Below are positions 44,401 to 56,274 of a stretch of DNA of 64,000 nt, in pieces. The DNA comes from Sanghuangporus weigelae. Its lineage: Eukaryota; Basidiomycota; Agaricomycetes; Hymenochaetales; Hymenochaetaceae. The notes under the pieces were generated by a model. That model was not told the origin of the DNA, made no database searches, and saw only the letters and a program-made list of their open reading frames with translations. Each line of letters begins with the position of its first letter. The stretch's first letter is position 1. The position numbers and the translations under genes are program-made. The DNA lies in assembly GCA_033182465.1 (NCBI GenBank), contig CP137319.1, forward strand, positions 3,534,001 through 3,598,000, read 5' to 3'.

Positions 44401-47400
44401 GTACAGTATAAATCTAACCAGTCTTCAGATCTTCGTTTAGCAAGTTCCCTTCCGCATTGACACTTGCAATAATCGTTCAAGAGCAACACACCTTCCGGTT
44501 GAGGTCTAATAAGGATGTTTTCAATGTCTGCGTACCTGCAGACGAAATGATCACAAAACCGCTTATTATAATTGAAAGTGAGTCATTTCATCGATTTGCT
44601 TGAATAAGAGAGCCGACAATGATTTTTGTACTCGGTAGAAGGGGATATAGCAATGCATATCCACTGCGAGACTGCTGGACCGGTATTTGTAAGAAATATG
44701 AGCAATCAAGGCACGAATCTGGGGGCTGATATCTAAACCTATAGCTGGTTGAATTAGTCCGCGAACTCGTAGGGGAGTCGCAGAATCGACTAGCAGAGAT
44801 GAAGGTCTTTCTGGATGAGCTCAGTGCTGTCTGTGAACGTCTAAACCTTGTTATTGGTATCATTGATCCTCTCGCAGAGGTATGTCATTTATTGGATAAG
44901 TTATGGTTACTGATATTGACAGTGTTTTACATCAGGCGCATCCCGCCGTGAAGGTAGTGGTGGAAGTAGTCAAGACGTTGTACGAAGTAAGCAATAGATT
45001 TATTAAATATAATCGTGTTACGTTACCAAGAAATTCATTTAGGCATACAAGAAACGAAGCGAGTGCAATGAGGCAGCGATTGGACTGATGCGAGACATCA
45101 AATCCTTCCTTCCATTCACGAAAATCCATGCTGAACGCCTGAAGAGTGACATTGCCGAACAGACTGTGTCTTCGCTTCTCGAAACATTTGCGAAGATAGC
45201 CAATTCAATAATACGTTACTCGTCTGAAACAACGCTTGGTGGGTGTCTTTCAACGGCGACTATTTGTCGTTTGCAAGCTGAAATGATGTTTCGAAGGAAA
45301 TCTACTGGATGACCATACCAATGAAGTAAATGACTTTAAGGAGGAGTTCAAGAGATTGAAGGAGACATTCGATTGGTGCGTCAAAACGGAGATTTGGAGA
45401 ACGGTACTCGTTATAGGTACGTTTCCTTTATATCAGACTTCACGGCGTTAATGGGGTGTATTGCAGAAAATGATACGAGAAGTATGCATCTCGACAAACT
45501 GCGTCCGATTCCACAATCGTTCTATGACACGAAGAAATCTTGCCTTGAAGGAACACGAGAAGACACACTTCAAGCCATTCGGCAATGGTCGACATCTGAG
45601 TCCAAACTCTTCTGGCTGCATGGAACCGAAGGATCCGGGAAGACTGCAATTGCGCATACCATGGCCCAAAACTTCGATGAGCAGAATCGCCTCGCAGGAT
45701 GCTTTTTCTGCGATGTGGATGACCCTGCCTCTCGAAACCCTGCTAATATCATTCCGACGATAGCGTATCAGCTAGCAAAGCTTCACGAGGATTATTGTGA
45801 TCTAGTCCTTGGTATATTAAGAGGTCCCGATGAACGCAACATCCATACAAGTCTAGACCAGCAGTTCAGACTTCTACTAGATAGACCCCTCAAGAGTCTT
45901 TGCGATCATCCTGAACGCCTACCACCAGTACACAAACCATTGATCATCGTCCTCGATTCACCGGAGTTAAGCTGTAACTCGGATGCGGAGATCGAATGGC
46001 GCCGTTTGGTTGGATACCTTAGAGATATTGGGACTATAGTTCCTCAGCTCAAGATCTGTATCAGCAGCAGGAGGTCGCCGGAGATCGATGTACTTTCTGG
46101 GAGTGCTTTCCGGCAGCTCGACATCAGTGATCCATTTACAGATCTTCAACTCGATATAACTACTTTTCTACAGCACTGTGGGAAGAGGGAGCCACCTATT
46201 ACTGCGAGACACAACGATGTCGAGTATAAAGAACTTTCCCTGTCTTCTCGGATCCAGACAGCTCTTCGCAGAGCAGATATATGGATAGGCGGTCATTATT
46301 CGAGTACACGGCCTCAGAGGACTCCAGACGAACTCTTTTACGCAGCAACTTGGAAAGACATTGTTGCTCAGTCGGGAGACACTAAGGCCTTCCACGATTC
46401 TGTAGTTGATATGCTGTGCTCCGCAAAGGTCCTGATTTGGATAGATATCTTGTTCGTTGTTGGGGCATTAGATACAGGAAAGGATGTTCTTTCTGATTGC
46501 GCAGAATACTTCAAAGTACGATTGCTTCCATTTTCCCATAAATCTTCTGATTGCATCTTATTGTTTTAGGAAGACGAAATAATCAATCGCGCTGCCAAGG
46601 AACTACTCGATTTCATTGTTGATTTCGAGCCTGAAATAGCGCTAGGTATATCCCACATCTACGCCTCCACTCTGGGTTGGCTACCCATGGACTCGCCGGT
46701 ACGACGCGGAATTAGACCTCGTGTCCCGAAGATAGTCTTTGAAAGCTTCCCTAAGCCCGCTTCACACGCTGTCACAATCGACTCGATAGTATGCACCGCG
46801 CGCTCACCGGACGGAAGCAGGATCGTTTCTGGCAGTAGAGACGGGAGACTGGGTATCTGGGACGGACTGACAGGTGCAAGGATCGGCGAGGAAATCAAGG
46901 GGCACACAGATTGGGTCATTGACATCAGATACTCTCCCGATGGGACCAGATTCGCTTCGGGGTCCTCCTATGACAGGACAGTGAAGATCTGGGATGTCAC
47001 AGGAAAACTCGTGACGAAGATGGAATCAGACTCAAAAGTCTGGTCTGTCGCGTTCTCTGCGGACGGACGCAGAGTCGTATCAGGTCATGAGAACGGCATT
47101 CTAGGAATCTGGAATGCTCAGAACGGGGCTCTTGTTGCCAAACGGCGAGGACACGAGAGTGTTGTCAATGCTGTTGCATATTCTCCAGATGGAAGCAGGA
47201 TCGTCTCCGGATCTGATGACAAGAGTGTACGGATCTGGGATGCACAGAGCGGTGCTGCTGTCGGGGAGCCTCTCAAGGGCCACGAGGATTGGGTCAATGC
47301 TGTTGCATATTCACCTGATGGAAGCAGGATCGTCTCTGGGTCTGGAGACGCTACAGTTCGGATATGGGATGCGCATACCGGCAAGCAAATCGGAGAACCT

Positions 47401-47862
47401 TTGAGGGGACACGAAGAATCTGTCGTCGACGTTGGTTATTCTCAGGACGGGAGCAAAATCATCTCAGCATCTCACGACGATACAATTCGATTCTGGAATG
47501 CAATTAATGGCGATCCAGTCGGCGTCTTGCGTCGAGGAGAATGTCGTTGGGATCCAGAGAGACAGTACTTTGTATCTATTCCGAGCTGGTGGCCTGTCTC
47601 GCGGTGGAAGTTACTTTCGATTCAGTCTCTCGTATATTCGTCCAACCCGCTTTACATACCAGACGACGGATGGATTCGAACATTGGACGGAGGTCTGCTT
47701 CTATGGGTCCCTCCACAACATAGACATTGTTCTTGCCACGCTGCTCGGGAAAGCACCATTACCGCGAATGACCGCGATGAACGACTCAAGACGTCCGTGT
47801 GGAAGGATATTCCTCAAGAGACGAACTGGGCGAGGATGATGAAAGTAGAGGAGTGGGATTGA
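44056..47862 (+). CDS. STAND receptor NLR2: C2-like, helical, NACHT, WD40
   Basis: Starts MSALQDSSSVALNSAKES (44056). The C2-like region follows the CCTCAG acceptor near 44251 (IEVKFKKSRKRKRDV, then LTLAIIVQEQHTF). Helical region: HPAVKVVVEVVKTLYE, then YKKRSECNEAAIGLMRDIK and SFLPFTKIHAERLKSD. The NACHT exon (about 45469-46515) has Walker A GTEGSGKT (45624-45650), PTIAYQLAKLHEDY, Walker B-type KPLIIVLDSPEL and ICISSRRSPE. The last exon gives seven WD40 blades (KIWDV, GIWNA, RIWDA twice, RFWNA, a degenerate last blade) to 47862. Compared with NLR1 about 150 residues are missing just after the NACHT core (GKREPPITARHND replaces a long helical part), which would remove much of the winged-helix/arm region. 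The protein may thus be compromised or differently regulated. Confidence 0.75.
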
Positions 47863-48083
47863 TGTGAAAGTCGGTATGAGCCCTCAGCTTGTCTCGCCAG
47901 ACCAATGTATTCACAGAAGAAACTGCGTAGACGCGAGGTTAGGGTGTTATAGTTCATTATGTAGTGTACGGTATTTCAGCAGGCAGGAAGACGGATATAT
48001 CATACTGCATATGCACTCGATCCCATGCACAAAACCTCCACTCGAGGTCTACGTGCGGTACATGAAAAGAAAAGGGACCGACC

Positions 48084-48413
48084 TGTTGAAGATATGGCAT
48101 TCTTCTCATATGTGCGACTTGACTTTTGTTCTCGAGTCCTCTCTCCGTAAATGGCTCTTTGTCGATCTCGTGTAGATTTCTTTTTCTTTTTTCTTGCTGC
48201 TCTTCGCCTATTATGTCATGCTGCGGCTGACACAACCTATATCAACATCTACTGCGCATGCCACTCACCTCAGTCGTCTACTATTACTACGACTGAGTTG
48301 AGGACCCTTCTCTTATATCATTCCTTTCATAGAATTCACTATATTGTCATGTAGAATTACAAAAGGTGAATACACAGAGTCGTCTACTATTACTACGACT
48401 GAGAATTACAAAA
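48084..48413 (+). repeat. 5' LTR of the copia element
   Basis: Begins TGTTGAAGATATGG and ends GAATTACAAAA. Contains two copies of a hairpin-like motif, CAGTCGTCTACTATTACTAC followed by GACTGAG. The bases after it (GGTTATGAGCC) weakly resemble an initiator-Met tRNA primer site. Confidence 0.95.
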
Positions 48414-48544
48414 GGTTATGAGCCTTGACGCTCAGTAATCGAGTTTACTATTTGATTTCAGCCGCTCAGATTCATTTTGCATGACCACAACCAGGGGCCG
48501 GAGACGACGTGACCAGAACCAACTTGGTTGGATCGACCTGGATC

Positions 48545-49740
48545 TAGTGTTCCGACCGTATCCGTATAAATCCGTATACGGGTTTCCGTATACGGATACG
48601 GCCGTATCGTATAGGCGGAAAAGAAGAAATTATACGGCCCGTATATATACGGCCGTATCCGTATAACGCTAGAAAGAAAGTGCCGTATATGGCATATATT
48701 CCGTATACGGACATTTTTGTCTTACGTCATTCATCACTCACTGACAGTTCCGTGCGACCGTCTCTCTCTCCCTCCCACTCTATCACTTCCTCCCCATCCT
48801 TTCTCCTCTCTCCTCCCTCTCCTTCCTTCCTTCCCTCCTTCCTTCCTTGATGCAGTCGCCTCAGTTACTGGCCTCCCGTGGACATTCTTGCCTTCATTAC
48901 CACTGTCAGCATCCCAGACGCGAATTGTCTTATCATCAGAGCCCAAGACAACACGTGTTCCCCCAAATCGAGATCGATGTTGTCCGAGTCCCCGCGGAGG
49001 AGAGAGTAGCCAATGGAAGAAATGGGGGACATTGTGTCCCTGGATGTAGAGGAACTAGGTGCGTCTTATCACTACGTTCTTTTTTTCTTTTTTACTGACA
49101 TTCCATAAGATTTTTTGTTTTAGTATAAAATGTGTCTCGTTAGCGTAGACTTCAATTGAGTTTTTATTTTCCCGAAAACTTTGCCAGCAAATTGTCCAGT
49201 TGATCAGGTCCGAACTGTGCATATAAGATCTCATTTCGTCACCTCCTGGTTCATTCATTGAGGTAATTGACATATGTGTAACCGGGTGTGCTCTGAAGAG
49301 TCGAAACTCAAGTATCTGAAGAGTTAGTTCACATTTTATTGCACTTTGGATGGTACTAATTGTTTTTCAGAAATGTCCGTCAATTCTGGTGGCGCAAAAC
49401 GTCAGAACTAGGAGGTTGATCAGTCTTTGATTGTTGAAGGTTCATGAATGCGAATTTTCTCAAGTGGATGTGATACTATTGCACTCCGACGTGCTAGGCT
49501 GAAGGCAGGAACTATTGGGTACCTTATGGTACTGAAGCATGCACTGAAGACGACAATGTAATTTTTAATGCTATTACTCAACAAAGAACAATACCGTATA
49601 CGGCTTATTTTCCGTATACGGGCATTCCGTATCCGTATGAGATCTTGATCACCAAATATACGGCCGTATCCTATACGGTCGTATCCGTATAGACCCTGAC
49701 TCATACGGCCGTATCCGTATACGATACGGTCGGAACACTA
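48545..49740 (+). mobile_element. Short hAT element, copy 2, carrying a WD40 fragment
   Basis: 1196 bp, with ends TAGTGTTCCGACCGTAT and the mirror ATACGGTCGGAACACTA and a perfect 8-bp target duplication CCTGGATC (48537-48544 and 49741-49748). The subterminal arms are built of CCGTATACGG-like repeats. Near the right end (about 49440-49560, plus strand) is a remnant of the hAT C-terminal dimerisation region (FSSGCDTIAL, RARLKAGTIG in shifted frames). Around 48900-48967 the minus strand encodes a WD40 blade (VVLGSDDKTIRVWDADSGNE), not part of any hAT transposase. A CT-rich microsatellite (48760-48850) adjoins it. It is inserted in the leader of the copia element. Confidence 0.9.
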
Positions 49741-49756
49741 CCTGGATCCTTGGAAT

Positions 49757-51484
49757 ATGAACGAGCCTCCGCACGTTGACAATCACCAAGTGATTGAACC
49801 GCCGGAACATCAATTGACGTCTCCTGTCTTTGGCAACAGCCCTCTTACCTCGCTACCGAGTCTTTCCGATATGCCACCCTCGCGATCCATAAGCCGAGAG
49901 TCTAGAGCCAGAAGCTGTAGCATACGGCCACTTACTGCCAGCCGTGTCACCCAGCCGAATCTTCAAACTGCGGCTGGACAGCCATCTACATTCATCCGTC
50001 AGCCGCTCGAACGTCGCATTTCTTCTCCACTCTCACGTCGACATACCATCTCCCCACCAGTCCTTTTAGACCGGATTCAACCCCAGCCAGAAATGGACGC
50101 TCCTCAGCGTTCTTCAACCAAGAGGCCTGAAGAATATCGCATCAAGGATTTCGACACGAATTCGAAACTCAAGGCCAATGGATCTAACTACTTTCTTTGG
50201 AAGGATCTCCAGGAGCAAATTCTTTACGGGAATTGTTGGTTCGAGCACGTCGATGGGTCCCTCCCTTGTCCGGATAGACTAGTCGAACCCGAGAAATGGA
50301 GGGTATGGCACCAAGTCGACAATCTAGCCAAAGGACAACTCAGTTTTAATATGGACAACGGCCTCTATCAAAACTTACGAGGGGGGATAACTTGCGCAGC
50401 CGATCTCTGGACGAAAGTCGAGGTTCGCTTTGGTACGGAGAACGCTATGTCACAAAATAAGGCAATTATGGAGCTCAGAAACAAACGTATTGGGCTCACC
50501 AAAGCCGTGAAAGATCATAACTTTCAGCTGAGGAAACTTAAGGCTGATGTCCTAGATTCGGGACTCGATCTGTCTGACAAGGAGTGGACCTCCATCGTTG
50601 TCGCCTCCTTTGGCGGCCATCTCAAATGGGAAATGGTCGCCAACATGGGCTCTTTCTTCGCCAATGGCGAAATGATCCTCTCTGCTCTCGAATTACACGA
50701 CCTCCAGAATGGATCCTCATCTCCTCCTCCTCAAACAGCTCTTACTGTGGATCAAACACCCGCACCTCATCCTTCCAACCCATCCTCGTTTGTTGGCCCG
50801 TCTCGTGCCAGGCGCAACACCAGCAGACCTCTCTGCCCGAACTGTAAACGAGGCTATCACAGCGTGCAAAAGTGCTGGGCACCAGGGGGAGGCGGAATTA
50901 ATAATCATCCACCCGGTTATAGGGTGCCAACCGACTTGCTTCACAAAGAGCGTGCCCATCTTGCGTCCATGAGGAAAGAATTGGAGGATAAGGAGAGGGC
51001 TCTCGCCACTTTGACCCCAAATCATCTTGCCCAAGTCGCCCATGTCACAGCCGAACCGTCAAGACAATTCATGATGGCTGTCACTGAGCACCCCATTGAG
51101 TCCACTTCATGGCTCGTCAATTCTGGAGCGACCTCCCATTTTACGAACAATAGGTCACTTTTCATCGACTACGAACCAGTCGATACGGAAGTTGGGATGC
51201 CTAATCTCACGGGAATGAATGCAACAGGTCAAGGGTCAATTTGTTTAGGTTTCAATCTTAATGGCCACGCCACTCATCTGGTCGTTCGAAACGTCATTCA
51301 TGTCCCATCTATCGGATATAACCTTCTTTCTATGCTCAAATTCCTTCGAGACAACGGTGTCGAGACTTTATTCAAAAAACCCTTATGGTGCATATTCGTT
51401 CTTGACGAGAAGGAAATCGCTCGCGGGACACCTGTTGGCGATCAGTGGTTATTCGACACGATGAAACTCCTATGTGCGTTCTGA
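49757..51484 (+). mobile_element. copia gag and protease region
   Basis: Open frame of 575 codons within the copia element. The gag part has the UBN2-type text YFLWKDLQEQILYGNCWFEH, followed by a CCHC zinc knuckle (CPNCKRGYHSVQKCW, C-x2-C-x4-H-x4-C). The protease-like part (SGATSHFTNN and NVIHVPSIGYNLLSM) follows. It is part of a broken element, separated from the rest of the polyprotein by inserts. Confidence 0.9.
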
Positions 51485-51489
51485 TACCG

Positions 51490-54275
51490 GACAGGGAATA
51501 TAAAGTTCGAGGGGCTGCCCTAGAATACCTTTGAGTAGTTAGCAGAGAGATACACCTAGACCAAAGGCAAGTGGAAATGAAGGGATAATGGAATATACGA
51601 GAGAAGGGTTGTATGAGGGCTGAGGAACGCGTGGGAAGCGCTCGAGGAAGGATTCCGAGGATGGGCTTCTCCTGAGATTGATGGTGGCGGTGCAAAGGCT
51701 AAATCAACTCTCCGGCTCAACTGCGAGCTCTGGACTAAAGCCGACTTACACAAGGCACGAGAACTAATCTAACTAAGGCTACGCTAGTCGAACCACCAAC
51801 TCGAACGTGACTAATCGACCGTGCTAACTCACTGGGAAGCGACGGCAGCCGATCTCACTCGGAGTCTAAAGTGTCGGAACGCGGTGAAACTCCTTGGTAC
51901 TTTCTGTTAGCAGAGGAGTGTCACAGTTCTGTTGGGGGCTGTCCTGTAGGATCAAGACAAATGGAATGGCGGAAGGATGACTATAGGCTAAAGCTGGGAT
52001 GATTTCCGAAGGGTTAAGCTAAGTTCCGAAGCGGTTTCGGAGGGGATGAGTGAGTTTGAGATTTGAGGCTGCTGAAAGTATGCGGGGGTGGGGATTTGAT
52101 CGGAGAAGAGATGCTAAGAAGCAAGCGGGAGAAGTCAAAGCGAGGGGGATCGGCAGCGGCGATACGATGGTACGAACGATATCCTCACAGGTAATCCTTC
52201 AATGGATTCGAACCCTGGGGACTAGAAGACGATGAGACGAAGCTTGGGACGATATTCCCAAGGCTTAGAACGAAGCTAGAGTGATCCTACGAGGATCCGA
52301 TACGATGCGACGGGATGCGACGAAACGCGAGGTATTCCGCAGCGTAACGATGCGAAACGACGCGGAAACGGAGCGGGGAGACGAGAGCTGATTAGGGAGA
52401 CGAGTAGTTTTTGAGTGAAGATTCTCTAACAGCAACGCAAGTCGAACTGAGCACACTAATCTCGGAACGCGACTGTTAAGCAGAGGTTTCGGGACGTGTG
52501 AAGCAGAACTATCGTATATTTGATAGAGGCAGGGGAGTCGAAGTGAGTACAGTGAGAGTTGAAGTGAATTCGACTATAGCAACAAGAGAAGACGAGCAGG
52601 ACTAGAAATGGGCTTTCAGATCCGGACTCGACTCCTGTACTGAACTGAACTGTCTCCTCTACGCGAATAGATTGTCTATTTATAACATTGTCCATCCTGA
52701 GCCTTCGAAGGATCAGGGAGCATATACGAAGAGAAGTCGGAAGGCATATCATAAAAAGGGGAGCATGGAGAACAAAAGACGAGGTGAACATATCTGGAAA
52801 GTGGCGAGCATATAGATCATAGGGCATAAAACAAAATATGAGTGCATATAGAACATAAAGGGGAAAAGTCGGAGCACAATGCATCGGTTCGAAGCTTGGG
52901 AGGCGTTGGTGGTCGAGTCCGAGTTTCTCAATTCAAACCTCGAGATTGGGACTGATAGGACAAATCAACTGAGCCTTCCTTTGTGGAGTCGACTGGGTGG
53001 CTCAGGTGTCCGATCTGCCACCCTTGTGTGATTTCCAACGTCGTAAGTCCTCTTCAGGCGGCAGTCCGATGCGCGAGGCTGTAATAGACCGTTCCGCTTC
53101 GAATCTTGTCGATCCGCGCTGGGTTAAGCTGTTACGACGCGGAACGTGGCGGAATATGTGTCACGTGCGTGATTTCGGACTTAGCGTGTTGGTGCTTCTT
53201 ACAGCGGCGTCACGATTCGGAACGCGATATGAAGGACGGGGACGGTAACTGAGCGACCTTAACGTGATACAAGAGACGGAGGGACTTTACGGTGATGGAA
53301 AGAGATAATATGGTGTCCTTTTCCGACGACAGTGGAGAGGGGAAGGTGTTACGAGACCGAAAGCACGCGGCACGCTAAGTAACTGGGTTACGAGCGAAAC
53401 CAGCGAAACCGATCGGAACACGCAATGAAGTTTCGATCCGGATGACAGAGACAGGATGGGTCCTTTATACGAACCAGGCGAACTATACGAACGTACAAAC
53501 GGCTCTGCTGCGAAGAGAGGTCACCGATCGACTGTACAGAACACGAAATATCGTATATTATGCTTTAGAGACGAGAGAGTTTTCTACGAACAAGAAGAAC
53601 TCGAAGCTGGGGGACTAGAGACGGTGTGAGAACTCCCCCCCCTCCCCACTACAAGAGTCGTGCTAAATTTATACTAAGCGTCCAAACTGAGCCTCCCATC
53701 GGTCAGAAAACATAAGCCATAAGAAAAAGGGGAACGCATATCACTTATCCACCATGGAGAGGGGCGCATATGAATGGTTAAGGGACACATAAAACAGAAA
53801 GAAACAATACTAAGCATGGTCGGAACGAGAGCATAAAGAAATAAACGGGATGCATATAGAAAGGTAAGATCATAAGCGAAGCCTTCGGAACCGGGTGTCT
53901 TTGAGCGGAACGAGTCGGAACTTGGGGAAAAGACTTGGAGAGACCTCGGCTAGCCTTACAGGGCAAATCTGCGACATTTTGAATGGGAGAGGGACTGTGG
54001 ACGACGCTGCAGGGTCAAATCTCTTTGTCAGGAGTACGGATCCGGGATCCGGAGACTTGTGATTGACGCGTGTAGGATCGTCACGTGTTTCTTCCGCCGT
54101 GTCTTATATGATGGCCGATCACGGAACGGTGCACGTGCCATTTAGACTATGGCGTTCTTGCTAAGTCCCCTCGCTCCAGCGAAACCAGTCGGAACCGGGC
54201 GAAACCAGTCAGAATACCGCGGAACTGGTCGTAATGACTTCGTACGCTCCCAAGCTTTAGTCTTACTCTTCAACG
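51490..54275. mobile_element. Unclassified insert within the copia element
   Basis: About 2.8 kb of purine-rich, noncoding sequence between the protease and GAG-pre-integrase parts of the copia element. No long frame. Two stretches have the same layout: ATTTATA followed by ..GAGCC, a run of CATA-rich text with GGGGA.CATAT, and then GACAAATC/GGCAAATC (52670-52975 and 53660-53975), about 990 bp apart, suggesting a duplicated unit or two related LTR-like pieces. Borders are approximate and no target duplication was settled. Confidence 0.6.
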
Positions 54276-54284
54276 ATTATGCCT

Positions 54285-54454
54285 CAAAGGGCGAACATTG
54301 TTACGACAGTCGATCAAACCGAAAAATCAATTGACGTGTGGCACCAGCATTTCGCTCACCTCAATATTGATAGGATCAAACAAGTCCATGCGAACCAGAT
54401 CGTCGACGGCCTTCGTATCAAGGAGGGAGAAAATACCGACTGCGAAGTTTGCGT
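54285..54454 (+). mobile_element. copia GAG-pre-integrase fragment
   Basis: Reads SIDVWHQHFAHLNIDRIKQV and CEVCV, the typical GAG-pre-integrase motif (W-H-x-R/H-x-x-H-x-N) before the integrase zinc-binding cysteines. Interrupted at 54455 by the next insert. Confidence 0.85.
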
Positions 54455-56272
54455 TGTAGCGCACTGGCTCCTCCTGTGCCAGTACACTCATACTATGGCT
54501 CCCTCTTACTGCAGATACCATATCCCAGCACTGCCGACACCTGAGAGTGTGAGGGCACACTCCTATTGCACTCGGGACATCATTTGAGCACGTATCCATT
54601 GATTCCAGCACACGTACTGTACTGCGGCGCCCTCCTATGACCCAAATCGATCCGCCGATGGCTCCCCGACACTCAGACAGGTCCGCCGACAGCTCCTACC
54701 CAGCACCAGGCACTATAGGACACATCCCTCAGTGACTACATGCCGCTGATCTTACGATTTACCATACGTACAGCCGTGCAGCGACTCTGGACGCCTCCGA
54801 GTCGGCCCCCCATGGCGCCGATCGATGCAGCGGACACTTAGATATCCTCAGGTACCCTCGCCGACGCCTCCTACAGCTTACCAAGCAGTCCCCCATTGTC
54901 TAGGGAGCTATATATTGTCATATGTGCTTACATGCCTCATTACGACGTATCTGCCACCAGTCCGGCAGTCCCCCGCAGCACTGCCGCTCCGGCCACTCAT
55001 ATTAGTCACTATGGATTGCCCACACTCTGTATTGAGTGCCGCCGATGCATCGGACACCTCAGGGACATCGGCTGATGCGCCCTTTGTCTCATATACGCGA
55101 TATCAGCCTCCAATCATCGGTTCCGATGTTTCCCGACTTCCCCCCAACGCGGCGGCCCCCATTAGACCATGTATGGAAGGTAGGCATGTGGTACATCGGC
55201 GTGCCAAGCCACCGACTCGCGCCGCCAAGCCCAACTCCACCGGCGCCCGTGTTATTGCAGATACTCAATATTTCATGTGATTGGATGCCCCCCTCACGTT
55301 GCCGCTCTCAGATTTCACCTGGGCGCTCCGGCAGCGGCCCTTGGTGACCCAGATGACTCAGGAGATGTTGTCAGACAGTAGGACGTGTCGGCGACAGCAG
55401 TAGAGTATATATAGAGCTTATACTAGCTTGTAGACGACAGGATTCCAAGCCTAGCAAGGATTCCAAGAGCATGTACCAGACCGAGCGCCAGAGTTCGAGA
55501 TATCCCTCACTCTGAGTCTCCCCTCATGTACTGAGCCTCCCCCTTGACTATATACTATCCTTGACATCTCCTCTTGTTTGACTCCACATTCTACTTGCCT
55601 TCGCCGCCTCTGGTACGCCTCTGCCACTCTGACGTTCAGTGAGTGAGTAGGGCTTGGGATTTAACCCTGAGCCTCCTCCCCACACTTTATACCTGTCCGG
55701 CACCCCTCTATTTGACATCGGCGACCCTTCGGCGACCCAGGCTTCTTATCAGACTCCCCTTCGGCGTCCTTTCCAGCCTTTCACTCCAGTTTATCCCATC
55801 TATTGATCTTATACGGTCTTTTCCTTTCATCTATCGCGTTTACGCTACTTCGGCAGATTTGTGCAGCCTCCCCCTCAATCTGGCACCCCTCTATTCGACG
55901 TCGGCGGCCACCTGGCGACCCAGCCTTCCTATCATACACCCCTGCAGCGCCCTTTCCAGCCTTTCACTCCAGCTTAGTCCATATATTCATCTTATACGGT
56001 CCTTTCTCTCCATCTATTGTGTTTACGCTACGTCGGCAGCCCCCTGTGATCCCCCCTCTCAAGCGGCGGTCCTGTTATCCTATTCCCTTTATCCAGCAGC
56101 ATCCCTAGACCCATCCATTACGTCTCCGACGGTTCCTGGCACCTGCCGGGTAGTAGGTCTTTGAGAGTCTGATAGCGTCGGCATCCCATTTTTGGAGGTC
56201 CCTTCATACATTCAGCACCCTTAGTAGGACGGACATCTGTAGCACCTTCAGATACGACACCGCCGACCGACA
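54455..56272. mobile_element. Unclassified 1.8-kb insert in the copia integrase region
   Basis: CT-rich, noncoding DNA starting TGTAGCGCAC and ending CCGACCGACA, flanked by GCGT on both sides (54451-54454 and 56273-56276). TG..CA ends and a short target duplication fit an LTR-derived piece, but no internal repeat at the two ends was found. The long plus-strand frames in it (for example 55643-56164) are low-complexity Pro/Ser/Leu text and not convincing genes. Confidence 0.65.
55700..56065 (+). repeat. Two tandem 183-bp units inside the insert
   Basis: Unit 1 starts CACCCCTCTATTTGACATCG at 55701; unit 2 starts CACCCCTCTATTCGACGTCG at 55884. Both contain CCTTTCCAGCCTTTCACTCC and ATCTTATACGGTC in the same place. 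About 85 percent alike by eye. Confidence 0.8.
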
Positions 56273-56274
56273 GC

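Noticed and set aside
48760-48850. CT-rich tract as a pyrimidine-rich promoter
   Set aside because: It is a TTCC/CTCC microsatellite within hAT copy 2, with no downstream gene start.
55700-56065. Tandem 183-bp units as a minisatellite array
   Set aside because: Only two units are present, so it is listed as a simple duplication.
55643-56164. 173-codon frame in the CT-rich insert
   Set aside because: Composition-driven Pro/Ser/Leu text overlying a tandem DNA repeat; not a gene.
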